A DNA stretch of 64,000 nucleotides from NCBI RefSeq assembly GCF_003325355.1, contig NZ_CP030850.1, positions 6,089,001-6,153,000 of the forward strand, written 5' to 3'. The notes beneath the pieces were generated by a model. It saw only the letters and a list, made by a program, of their open reading frames with translations. It was not told the DNA's origin and ran no database searches. The DNA is from Runella rosea (GTDB lineage Bacteria > Bacteroidota > Bacteroidia > Cytophagales > Spirosomataceae). A program made the position numbers and the translations under genes. This document shows, piece after piece, positions 1-7,594 of the stretch. The first letter of the stretch is position 1; every line of letters begins with the position of its first letter.

Positions 1-49
1 AAAAAAATGAGCCGCCTTTTTCGGTTTGATTGTGCTTGATTTGTCCCAT
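1..49 (-). CDS. Partial gene, possibly GNAT-family N-acetyltransferase (N-terminus only)
   Basis: An ATG (positions 47-49, minus strand) opens a reading frame that runs off the left edge of the window. Sixteen codons are visible, beginning MGQIKHNQTEKGGSFF. The charged start followed by G-S/A-F-F resembles the first beta strand of small YidJ/YjdJ-type GNAT acetyltransferases, which acetylate an amine from acetyl-CoA. That reading rests on very little sequence. The 124 bp between this start and the next gene hold no other frame I can support. Confidence 0.4.
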   Translation of the reverse strand, partial: MGQIKHNQTEKGGSFF

Positions 50-173
50 GAACTGTTTATTTGAATTTTTTATTAATGCGAATATAGGTTACTCAAACCG
101 AATATACGGCATTCTTTTTGCCCGAAAATACCCCAAGTTGTTCGTTAGAAATAGTTTTGGGATGTTAATTTCG

Positions 174-1082
174 CTAAAAACTTTTCTGAATCAGCTCTTT
201 ATTGATAGACGCACCTGCTTTTGTACCCGCTGCTGTTGCCTCCGACACGGCTCTCATCGGAGAGGTATTATCTCCTGCGGCATACACCCCCGCCACGGTA
301 GTTTGATTAAAATGGTCAATTTTGAGATAGCCGTTTTCGGTGAGTTCGCAGCCCAATTCTTGGGGAATAGCACAATGTTGCTGGAAGGGCACCCGCGCAA
401 AAATCGCAGAAACTTCTAGTTTTGAGCCGTTTTTAAAAATGACCTGCTCCAGTTTACCATCTGTATGTTCTAAGTGGTCAAGTTCATCCTCAATGATTGA
501 TATATGATGCTGTTGGAGTCTTTTGGTTTGTTCTGCATTCAGCGTTGACGGGCCGTTGGTAAACAATGTCAGGTGCGGTGTCCATTGGCTGATTAATTTA
601 GCAAATTCAAATCCCACTTCTCCGTTGCCAAGGATGCCCAAGGCATTGCCGTGTACTTCGTATCCGTGGCAATAGGGGCAATGGATGACCGAAATTCCCC
701 AACAATCGGCAAAACCGGGCAAATCGGGCACTAAATCACGAATGCCCGTGGTAAACAATAGCTTCTTGGCCGTAAATTCTACATTTGCTTCGGTTTTAAT
801 CCTGAATAAATTCTTCTCTTTTTGGGCGCTTTGTACAGTATCGGCCACAAACTGAATGGTGGGATAAACCAGTACTTGAGCTTTGGCTTTTTGTGCAATG
901 GAGGCGGGTGGTTCCCCATCCTGCGTGATAAAATTATGCGAATGAGGAGCGGTTCGGTTGCAGGGTTTGCCGCTGTCAATAATCAATACTGAGCGCAACG
1001 AACGCCCCAAGGCCATACTGGCAGAAAGACCCGCGTAACTGCCGCCAATGACGATAACGTCGAAATGATTAGTCTCAATCAT
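174..1082 (-). CDS. Thioredoxin-reductase-like NAD(P)/FAD-dependent oxidoreductase
   Basis: A 302-residue class II pyridine nucleotide-disulfide oxidoreductase of thioredoxin-reductase size. The N-terminus has the FAD dinucleotide fold (GGSYAG at residues 13-18). A redox-active CPYC pair lies at about 135-138 and is followed by HGYEV. A second nucleotide fold (GILGNGEVGFEF) follows, and the C-terminus carries the FAD-binding GVYAAGD motif. The family passes electrons from NAD(P)H via FAD to a disulfide. No thioredoxin gene lies beside it, so the partner is unknown, and the short CPYCHGYE-type members are often not true TrxB. The gene is monocistronic, and a 31-bp palindrome 33 bp upstream of the start probably controls it. 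Confidence 0.85.
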   Translation of the reverse strand: MIETNHFDVIVIGGSYAGLSASMALGRSLRSVLIIDSGKPCNRTAPHSHNFITQDGEPPASIAQKAKAQVLVYPTIQFVADTVQSAQKEKNLFRIKTEANVEFTAKKLLFTTGIRDLVPDLPGFADCWGISVIHCPYCHGYEVHGNALGILGNGEVGFEFAKLISQWTPHLTLFTNGPSTLNAEQTKRLQQHHISIIEDELDHLEHTDGKLEQVIFKNGSKLEVSAIFARVPFQQHCAIPQELGCELTENGYLKIDHFNQTTVAGVYAAGDNTSPMRAVSEATAAGTKAGASINKELIQKSF

Positions 1083-1114
1083 GTAGTTAACGTTTTAATG
1101 ATGAAAATGGGTTG

Positions 1115-1145
1115 TTTTTATTTGCAACATTGTTGCAAATAAAAA
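1115..1145. promoter_or_regulatory. 31-bp perfect palindrome, candidate operator
   Basis: Two 15-bp arms, TTTTTATTTGCAACA and its exact reverse complement, are separated by a single T at 1130. The dyad sits 33-63 bp upstream of the flavoprotein start at 1082, where a promoter would lie. It has no G+C-rich stem-and-T-tract character, so an operator is more likely than a terminator. The core TTGCAACAtTGTTGCAA has the size and symmetry of Fur/Zur-family boxes, but the regulator is not in the window and the assignment is inference. Confidence 0.6.
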
Positions 1146-1190
1146 AAGTTCATACTGAAACGAAAGAACTACGGAGAGCATTGCCGATTT

Positions 1191-1844
1191 TTAGATTAAA
1201 TGCGAAGTGTAGCCCAAGGCTACCAATTGCTCATAGGCATCCCAAACATCACTGGGAATTTCCTGATAAATCTGGAATCCTTTTTCGGGATATACTTTCA
1301 CGCGTTGAAGGTCGCCCACCATGATGTGAATTACTTCTTCAAGCGCTATTTCGGCATTGGGGTATTGCTCAAACGGGATTTGTGGCGAGGTTACAATGAG
1401 TTGTTTGTCAGGCCAATGCTTTTTAAAAGTGGCAAAGCTACGGCGCTCCATGTAGGGCTTTTGGACCACGATAAACGTCTGTGGATTTAGACCGTGGGTG
1501 ACGAGAAGTTGCTGCGTAAACAGGATATTTTCGCCCGTGTTCGTGGATTTATTTTCGATGTAAATGGCTTCTTTCGGGACGCCCATTTCTAGGGAGATGG
1601 CCGCAAATTTATCCGCTTCAGCGTCTTTCCAAAGGTCCTGCGTGAGCCTACCCAATCCTCCCGAAAAAATCAAAATGGGTGCCCAACCTTGCAGATACAA
1701 CTCCGCCCCACGCTCCGCAACCCGCAAATCATGGCTACCCAATACCAAGATGCAATCGGACTTTTGAAGCCTATGATTGACGTGATGGTAGTCCCAAAGT
1801 TTTTGAGCTAAGGCCAAGGTGTTGGTGGAGAGCATGGGTTGCAT
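1191..1844 (-). CDS. YdcF/SanA-like DUF218 protein
   Basis: A 217-residue cytosolic DUF218 protein with no signal peptide or membrane segment. The family core is visible: DCILVLGSHD (the usual VLGxx strand), RVAERGAELYLQGWAP, LIFSGGLGR, and ENKSTNTGENILFTQQLL, where the conserved ST-x-T-x-EN motif precedes the second Rossmann half. YdcF binds S-adenosylmethionine in vitro and SanA affects envelope permeability, but no reaction is established. The ATG overlaps the stop of the upstream TonB receptor (TAATG), so translation is probably coupled. A second start is available at codon 4. Confidence 0.8.
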   Translation of the reverse strand: MQPMLSTNTLALAQKLWDYHHVNHRLQKSDCILVLGSHDLRVAERGAELYLQGWAPILIFSGGLGRLTQDLWKDAEADKFAAISLEMGVPKEAIYIENKSTNTGENILFTQQLLVTHGLNPQTFIVVQKPYMERRSFATFKKHWPDKQLIVTSPQIPFEQYPNAEIALEEVIHIMVGDLQRVKVYPEKGFQIYQEIPSDVWDAYEQLVALGYTSHLI

Positions 1845-4264
1845 TACATAAATTTGAAACTGTACGCCAAAGATACAATCGGCGATGAGAAAATTTGGAG
1901 TTGGTACGTGGTATATGCGGTGCCTTGGGTGCGCATGAAGACCGAGTACTGGTTTTTGCGCCCGTATAGATTATAGACCGTAAAAATCCAACTTCCTGTC
2001 CAACGGTTGTTTTTGAGATTGGGATTATTGATTTGCCACGAGAAGTCTAGGCGGTGATAATCCTTGATGCGGCCTTGGTTACGTTCGGCATAATACGGGT
2101 AGGCTTTGCCCTGAAAACTCACAAAACCATTCGGTATCGTGTAGGGCCGGCCGGTGCCGTAAGTAAACGTCAGCGAAATATTGTGGTACTTGTTTTCGGA
2201 ATAATTGAACGACATGTTGACATTGTGCGGGCGGTCAAAATTGGCGGGATACCATTTGCCGTCGTTGATTTGCTCGGTAAATTGCAGCCCTTCATTGACC
2301 TGATTCAGTACCCGTGAGTACGTGTAATTAACCCATCCCGTAATTTCTCCTTTTTTCTTAGTGACCATCAATTCGGCTCCGTAGGCACGGCTTTGGCCCT
2401 GCAATACCTGCGTTTCGATGTATTTTTGGAGTAAGAAATCCGCGCCCGGTTTAAAATCCATGATATTTTGGGTGGTGCGGTAGTAGCCTTCAATTGAAAA
2501 CTCGTAAATATTACTTTTCAAGTTTTTGAAATAACCCGCTGACCATAATTGACTTACCTGCGGCCGGATGTGCGCGTCGCTCATTTTCCATCGCGACGTG
2601 GGCAGGGGAGTGGTGGTATTGGAAACGACTTGTAAATACTGACGCATCAGGTTGTAGCCAAACTTGATAGAAGACTGCTCGTCGATATTGTAGCGTAGGC
2701 CCAACCGTGGTTCAAAGCCTCCGTAGGTTTTGGTCACTTGCCCAGCTCCGTAAGAAACAGAATCAATAATGGTAGACTCCGTGCGGGGGCCGCCGGGCGT
2801 GTAGAGACGAACGGTACTGGGCCCGAGTGCCATAAAGTAAGAGTATCGTAAACCTGCCGAAACCGTCATCTTGGAATTGACAGTTACTTCATCTTCGGCG
2901 TGTAATGCCAGTTCAATCCCGTTTTCCGTTGGAATACTTTGGGCGTTCACACGTTGGTTGCTTCCCGGATTAAGTGTGCCCGGTTGCAGTTGATAATGGG
3001 TCATATTGGCCCCAAATTCAATTTTATGGCGGGCGTTGGGCGCATAATTGAAATTGGTTTTTACTTGACGTTGCAGGATTTCGGAGCCAATGCTCACTTT
3101 ATTGTCGCTGTCCAACTCTGGCAACAAAATGCGCGGGCGGTACCTGCTATAAACGCCCGTCGTTTGCACGTTGAGTTTACTGCCAAACGCGTGAAACCAT
3201 TTCGCCGTGAAGTTGAGCGTTTTGTAATTGTACTGGGTCGAGGTAGAATTAATATCATTGATGCCGCCCAAAAGGTCGGTTTGAAAGAAATCGGTGCTGT
3301 AATAATTGGAGAGAGAAAAGGTGTTTTTGGTATTGATACGCCAAAATAGCTTGGCGGCGGCATCGCCGAAACTCGCCCGAATATTTTTGAGCTTTTGCGG
3401 TCCCCACTGAAAAGCAAAGTCATTGAAAGCCCCGCGTCCTGTCACCAAAAGTCCCACTTTGCCTTTGACGAGCGGGATTTCGGCCGTGAGCCTGTTTGCT
3501 ACAAAACTTACGCCACCTTGTAAACTAAATTTTTCCAAACTTGGGTTAGACATTGACACGTCCAAAACCGCCGCTGCCCGTCCGCCAAACCGCGCTGGGG
3601 TGGTGCCTTTGTACAACTCCATGCCAGAGACGGCATCGGGCGGGAAGACCGAAAACAGGCCAAAAAGGTGCGTGGGGTTGAAAATAGGGGCATCGTCGAG
3701 CAGAATCAAATTTTGGTCAACGGCACCACCCCGAATATTGACTCCATTGGACGCTTCTCCCACCGACGTTACGCCGGGGAGCATTTGTAGGCTTCGCAAC
3801 ACATCCACTTCACCCATGATGGCAGGCAGTCGTTTAATGGTTTTGATGTTCATCTGGGTTACGCCCAGCAGTGGCCGCGACACGTTTTGGTCCACGGCTT
3901 GGGTCGAAATGATGACCTCTTCTAGCTCTTCGGCGATGTTCATCAATTTGATGTCCAGCCGAATGCTTTTATTCATTTTTACTTTAATACGAAACGGTCG
4001 GTAACCCAATCGACTGACCGTTACCACATATTCGGCATCAATCAAGTTGACCGAAAATGTGCCCGTGGTATCGGTGTAAAGACCGATTTTGTCAAAATTT
4101 ATGCGAACGACGGCGTTGGCGATGGGTTCACCCGTAAGAGAATCACGCACCATTCCGCTCAGTTCATTGGGACGGGCCGCCTGAAATTTGGGCCGTTGTT
4201 GTCCCCAAACGTTTAGGCTGGTGCTAAGGGCGAATATAAAAAGGAGTAAATGTTTCAAAGTCAT
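1844..4264 (-). CDS. TonB-dependent receptor with CarboxypepD-like N-terminal domain
   Basis: An 806-residue outer-membrane receptor. A signal peptide ends near residue 21 (VWG-QQ). A carboxypeptidase-regulatory-like domain follows (about 35-110: LSGMVRDSLTGEPIANAVV, GTFSVN, RLGYRPFRI). The plug domain (about 120-240) contains SLQMLPGVTSVGEASNGVNIRGG and the VDQNLILLDDAPIFNPTHLFG segment. The rest is a beta-barrel ending in a C-terminal aromatic strand (SLAYSFKFM). It would import a substrate using TonB energy. It is not a SusC, since no SusD follows. It lies 36 bp after a DUF4249 lipoprotein, a frequent partner of such receptors, and overlaps the DUF218 gene by 1 nt. The substrate is unknown. 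Confidence 0.92.
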   Translation of the reverse strand: MTLKHLLLFIFALSTSLNVWGQQRPKFQAARPNELSGMVRDSLTGEPIANAVVRINFDKIGLYTDTTGTFSVNLIDAEYVVTVSRLGYRPFRIKVKMNKSIRLDIKLMNIAEELEEVIISTQAVDQNVSRPLLGVTQMNIKTIKRLPAIMGEVDVLRSLQMLPGVTSVGEASNGVNIRGGAVDQNLILLDDAPIFNPTHLFGLFSVFPPDAVSGMELYKGTTPARFGGRAAAVLDVSMSNPSLEKFSLQGGVSFVANRLTAEIPLVKGKVGLLVTGRGAFNDFAFQWGPQKLKNIRASFGDAAAKLFWRINTKNTFSLSNYYSTDFFQTDLLGGINDINSTSTQYNYKTLNFTAKWFHAFGSKLNVQTTGVYSRYRPRILLPELDSDNKVSIGSEILQRQVKTNFNYAPNARHKIEFGANMTHYQLQPGTLNPGSNQRVNAQSIPTENGIELALHAEDEVTVNSKMTVSAGLRYSYFMALGPSTVRLYTPGGPRTESTIIDSVSYGAGQVTKTYGGFEPRLGLRYNIDEQSSIKFGYNLMRQYLQVVSNTTTPLPTSRWKMSDAHIRPQVSQLWSAGYFKNLKSNIYEFSIEGYYRTTQNIMDFKPGADFLLQKYIETQVLQGQSRAYGAELMVTKKKGEITGWVNYTYSRVLNQVNEGLQFTEQINDGKWYPANFDRPHNVNMSFNYSENKYHNISLTFTYGTGRPYTIPNGFVSFQGKAYPYYAERNQGRIKDYHRLDFSWQINNPNLKNNRWTGSWIFTVYNLYGRKNQYSVFMRTQGTAYTTYQLQIFSSPIVSLAYSFKFM

Positions 4265-4300
4265 CAGCTACGTGAAATTAATAATAGTCCGGAAAATCAT

Positions 4301-5416
4301 TTACTGCCAGCCTTCGGGGCGAATCGGGGTGCGTGTTCTGCTCAAAACACAAGGATAGGCGGAGGGAGGAAAAGAGGTGATTTCGTAGTTGGGGGTGCGT
4401 CCGAGTAGGGTTTTGACCAGTGGGTTGGGATACAGCGCCCGATTGATCCAATACTGTACTTTACGGGTGCCCGCAGCGCCAAAAAAACCGACTACTTTGT
4501 CTTGAGAATCGGTCACGTTTCGGATATTACCGATGATGGCGGCGGGCGGTGTATCGGTCAGCGTACCCGTATTTTGGGATTGGTTGCTCAACAGTTGAAA
4601 ATATTGATATGCCTGTTGAGAAAGTGACAATTGCTCAATTTCGAGTAGGCAGCCTTGAGAAGGAGAATAAAAAGGGATTTTGCCGATGAGCCTTCCCGTG
4701 ATGCTCCTGCCGTTCACAAATTTGTCGTCCAATATATTTATGGTGCTGTTGTAGATAAGTTCCCAGCATTGTTTGTCGCATTGATAATCGTAGTCGGGTG
4801 GGTTGCGTGAATTGATTTTTACGCATTGCCCATTCACTAGCCGCCCGCCAGTACAAGTGATACAGATGCTTTGCTCTTCGTATAGTTTCCAGCGCCAGAG
4901 ATAGTAGTTCTGGGTTTCTTTGGGGTCGTCAACGTCGAGGTACACATCTACCGTTGAGCTGACCACATTTTTGCCCAAGTTGTCCAAAAGTCCGTTTTGG
5001 TCAAATTGCTGATATATCTTTTTGATTTCAGGAGAGGTGCTCAACAGTTCTTTGGACGACTCGTAGGTTTTGCCATCGGGCGTTTTGAAAGCGAGTTGGT
5101 AAGTTTGTCCGACTTTTCCTCTAAAGTTGGCGGGGGCTGCGTAGATTCCATCGGCTACTTCCTGAAGCTGTATTGTGCTTCCATCGCCAGCTCTGATTTC
5201 GGCGATGCATTTTTTTTGTGGCTCTGAGTAATAACTGTTGTTTGAGTTGCGGGCGATGTTAATACTGACGGTCGTACCTGCTTGATCAGACACAAAACCT
5301 TCTACGCTCAACACGTTGGCGTTGAGTGAATAGGTAATATCGTAAGGTTCTACGCAACCGTAGAAAACACTTAGCAGTAACCAGATAAAAAGGGTTGTTT
5401 TGGGGCGGATATTCAT
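4301..5416 (-). CDS. DUF4249 lipoprotein
   Basis: I start it at the ATG at 5414-5416, giving 371 residues, because this places a lipoprotein signal at the N-terminus (TLFIWLLLSVFYGC, lipobox cysteine about residue 21). The longer frame only adds 13 residues ahead of the signal. The domain matches DUF4249: CVEPYDI, an Ig-like first half (LSVEGFVSD, TVSINIAR, KTYESSKELL), a cysteine-rich middle (CITC, CDKQC) and a C-terminal NIRNVTDSQDKVVGFFGAAG segment. These surface lipoproteins accompany TonB receptors in Bacteroidota and may help bind substrate. It is the first gene of the operon; the partner receptor usually comes first instead. Confidence 0.85.
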   Translation of the reverse strand: MNIRPKTTLFIWLLLSVFYGCVEPYDITYSLNANVLSVEGFVSDQAGTTVSINIARNSNNSYYSEPQKKCIAEIRAGDGSTIQLQEVADGIYAAPANFRGKVGQTYQLAFKTPDGKTYESSKELLSTSPEIKKIYQQFDQNGLLDNLGKNVVSSTVDVYLDVDDPKETQNYYLWRWKLYEEQSICITCTGGRLVNGQCVKINSRNPPDYDYQCDKQCWELIYNSTINILDDKFVNGRSITGRLIGKIPFYSPSQGCLLEIEQLSLSQQAYQYFQLLSNQSQNTGTLTDTPPAAIIGNIRNVTDSQDKVVGFFGAAGTRKVQYWINRALYPNPLVKTLLGRTPNYEITSFPPSAYPCVLSRTRTPIRPEGWQ

Positions 5417-5527
5417 GAATTGCAGACAGTAGAAAAGACGGTTGATTAAGGGCATTCGTTGAAAAAAGAGTGTATACCCCTAAAAATACAGCGAATGAAA
5501 GTAGAGATTTTCTCAAAAACATCCTGA

Positions 5528-5560
5528 AAATTAGTGGTTTCAGTAATAAACCACTAATTT
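5528..5560 (-). terminator. Hairpin terminator after the sodium:solute symporter
   Basis: Arms AAATTAGTGGTTT (5528-5540) and AAACCACTAATTT (5548-5560) pair perfectly over 13 bp around a 7-nt loop. On the minus strand the stem is followed by TTTT. It lies 57 bp past the symporter stop and ahead of the DUF4249 operon, separating the two transcripts. Confidence 0.75.
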
Positions 5561-5616
5561 ATTTCATTTTACCTACAATACTGGATTAAAATCGACCAAC
5601 GCCCAAAAATGTGAAA

Positions 5617-7098
5617 CTAACTAGCCAATACCGCTTTTTTGGGCTTGGAAATGAGCAACAATCCGAGGAATACAATCGCTCCGTTGAGCATGAGGCGCTC
5701 AAAGCCGATTTTGTAGCCATCAAACCAGACTTCTGAATTTTGATTGAGAATATACGTAATGATGGGCCCCGCCACGCAAACCAGCGGGGTTAGTCGGTCA
5801 TTGACGGGGCGTTTGGTATAAAGGCCAAAAGCAAAGAGTCCCAATAAAGGCCCGTAAGTATAGCCCGCAATGTCGAAAATTGCCGTGATGACCTCCTTAC
5901 TGTTCATTTGGTTGAAAAGCACAATGACGATGTAGAACAACACCGAAAAGCCGATATGAACCCAGTGCTTGATGCGGGCGCGCTCGGTTTCGGGTTTGTT
6001 GGCTACGTTCATGAAGTCAATACAGAATGCCGTAGTCAGGGCCGTCAGGGCCGAATCTGAACTGGCGTAAGTAGCGGCCGTAATCCCAATTAGGAATGTA
6101 ATGGCCACAATGACGCCAGCGGTCCCTTCATGTACACCAAAGTGATTGAGCGCCAGCATAGCATATAAATCATCAGTTTTGGCGGGAATCGCAATGTTTT
6201 TACTTTGGGCATAAAAATAAAGCAGTACCCCAAGACTCATAAACATCAAGTTGACGAAAGTGAGCGTAATGGTAAACCAAAACATATTTTTCTGGGCTTC
6301 GCCGATGTTTTTGCAGGTGAGGTTTTTTTGCATCAAATCCTGATCCATTCCGGTCATGGTAATGGCAATGAAGGCTCCCGATAAAAATTGTTTCCAGAAA
6401 TATTTATTGTCTTTGGGGTCATCAAAGAAGAAAATACGGGAATATTCGCTGTCGGCAATGGCCGAAACCATACCTCCAAATGAATAATCAAGCTGATTGG
6501 CTACCAAATAAATGGTCAACGCTACGGCAGTTACCAAAAAAGTAGTTTGGAGTGTATCGGTAATGATAATGGTTTTGATACCGCCTTTGAAAGTGTACAC
6601 CCAGATCAGCGCAATGGTGATTGCCACCGAAACCTCAAACGGAATCCCGAGACCATTATACATAGCTAATTGTAGCACCTGCGCCGCCACGTAGAGGCGA
6701 ACGGCCGAGCCGAGCGTACGCGACAGTAAGAAAAAAGCCGAACCCGTCTTGTAAGCCCAGAAACCAAAGCGTTGTTCGAGATAAGTATAGATTGAGACCA
6801 GATTGAGGCGATAATACAGTGGCATCAGCACCGTACCAATAAAGAGATACCCCAAAATATATCCTAGTACTACCTGAAAATACGAAAACTGGATTCTGCC
6901 CACGGCGCCTGGAACAGAGATAAAAGTAACTCCCGACAATGATGTCCCAATCATGGCAAAAGCAACCAAATACCAAGGCGACTGTTTATTGGCCGTAAAA
7001 AACGTATTGGTATCGGCTCCCCGTGAGGTATAAATCGAAACAGCAATCAAAACAATGAAATAAACAATCAAAATACTGAGGGCAATGTAGGGGCTCAT
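5617..7098 (-). CDS. Sodium:solute symporter (SSS family)
   Basis: A 493-residue inner-membrane protein with about 13 hydrophobic helices. The first is IALSILIVYFIVLIAVSIY. SSS hallmarks follow: the FFTANKQSPWYLVAFAMIGTSLSG segment (helix 1, Na+ site region), GYILGYLFIGTVLMPLYYRL, the VYTFKGGIKTIIITDTLQ loop, and SGAFIAITMTGMDQDLMQKNLTC. It imports a solute with Na+. The substrate cannot be read from sequence; family members carry sugars, amino acids, nucleosides or carboxylates. The gene is divergent from clpS, and the -7 box of its likely promoter abuts the -33 box of clpS. Confidence 0.9.
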   Translation of the reverse strand: MSPYIALSILIVYFIVLIAVSIYTSRGADTNTFFTANKQSPWYLVAFAMIGTSLSGVTFISVPGAVGRIQFSYFQVVLGYILGYLFIGTVLMPLYYRLNLVSIYTYLEQRFGFWAYKTGSAFFLLSRTLGSAVRLYVAAQVLQLAMYNGLGIPFEVSVAITIALIWVYTFKGGIKTIIITDTLQTTFLVTAVALTIYLVANQLDYSFGGMVSAIADSEYSRIFFFDDPKDNKYFWKQFLSGAFIAITMTGMDQDLMQKNLTCKNIGEAQKNMFWFTITLTFVNLMFMSLGVLLYFYAQSKNIAIPAKTDDLYAMLALNHFGVHEGTAGVIVAITFLIGITAATYASSDSALTALTTAFCIDFMNVANKPETERARIKHWVHIGFSVLFYIVIVLFNQMNSKEVITAIFDIAGYTYGPLLGLFAFGLYTKRPVNDRLTPLVCVAGPIITYILNQNSEVWFDGYKIGFERLMLNGAIVFLGLLLISKPKKAVLAS

Positions 7099-7127
7099 TG
7101 GTCAAAATGGGTTAAAACTTTTTTTTA

Positions 7128-7160
7128 TTTGCAAACCTATTAAGGTTTTTTGTAAATTTG
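7128..7160 (+). promoter_or_regulatory. Promoter of clpS
   Basis: TTTG (7128-7131), 21 bp, then TAAATTTG (7153-7160). This fits the Bacteroidota consensus TTTG-N19-21-TAnnTTTG exactly. Transcription would begin near 7167, about 30 nt before the clpS ATG at 7197. Confidence 0.7.
7132..7139 (-). promoter_or_regulatory. Candidate -7 box for the symporter gene
   Basis: Minus-strand TAGGTTTG matches the Bacteroidota -7 consensus TAnnTTTG and lies 34 bp upstream of the symporter ATG. A clear -33 TTTG at the right distance is missing. The box directly abuts the -33 box of the clpS promoter on the other strand. Confidence 0.4.
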
Positions 7161-7196
7161 TTATAACTATATTAAAACCAAAAAAAACTTTGCCCA

Positions 7197-7484
7197 ATGC
7201 AACCGTTTGAGATGCCAGAAATTGACGTGTTAGAGGAAATTGAAGAAAAGATTGTGGAGACCGACTTATACAGTTTAGTCGTTTTCAATGATGAAATTAA
7301 TACGTTTGACTGGGTGATTGATACATTGATGGAGGTTTGCAGTCATACACCCGAACAAGCTGAGCAATGTACCATTATTATTCACTACAAAGGAAAATGT
7401 AAAGTGAAAAATGGTTCGTGGGAAGAACTCGTTCCCTTGCGTCAGGAAATATGTCGGAGAGGAATTTCTGCGGAAGTGCTCTAA
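7197..7484 (+). CDS. clpS: ATP-dependent Clp protease adaptor ClpS
   Basis: A 95-residue protein with an acidic flexible N-terminus of about 20 residues and the ClpS fold. The N-degron pocket motif is seen as VVFNDEINTFDWVIDTLMEV (canonical VxxNDDxTPMEFVVxxL). The second motif, IIIHYKGKCKVKNG, corresponds to the usual HxxGK segment that contacts the alpha-amino group and ClpA/ClpC. ClpS delivers N-end-rule substrates to the Clp ATPase. The TP of the usual NDDxTP is replaced by TF, and Met of the hydrophobic gate by Trp (FDW), which may alter residue preference. It is a single-gene unit with its own promoter. Confidence 0.9.
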   Translation: MQPFEMPEIDVLEEIEEKIVETDLYSLVVFNDEINTFDWVIDTLMEVCSHTPEQAEQCTIIIHYKGKCKVKNGSWEELVPLRQEICRRGISAEVL

Positions 7485-7528
7485 TCAGGTATTTGTCGCA
7501 CCGAATAAAATATACCGAAAGAGTAAAA

Positions 7529-7567
7529 AAGCCTGCCTTCTTATAATTATTATAGGGAGGCAGGCTT
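7529..7567. terminator. Hairpin terminator between clpS and the TlpA-like pair
   Basis: AAGCCTGCCT (7529-7538) pairs with AGGCAGGCTT (7558-7567), with one further C-G and one G-U pair inside. Six A's precede it on the plus strand, so the minus-strand transcript of the thioredoxin pair ends in a U tract. It also lies 44 bp past the clpS stop and can serve both convergent genes. Confidence 0.8.
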
Positions 7568-7594
7568 GTCTATGTCTATGCTGAAATCACCGTT

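Noticed and set aside
30-419. Plus-strand open frame of 129 codons.
   Set aside because: It overlaps the flavoprotein gene on the other strand, has cysteine- and arginine-rich shadow composition and no family motif.
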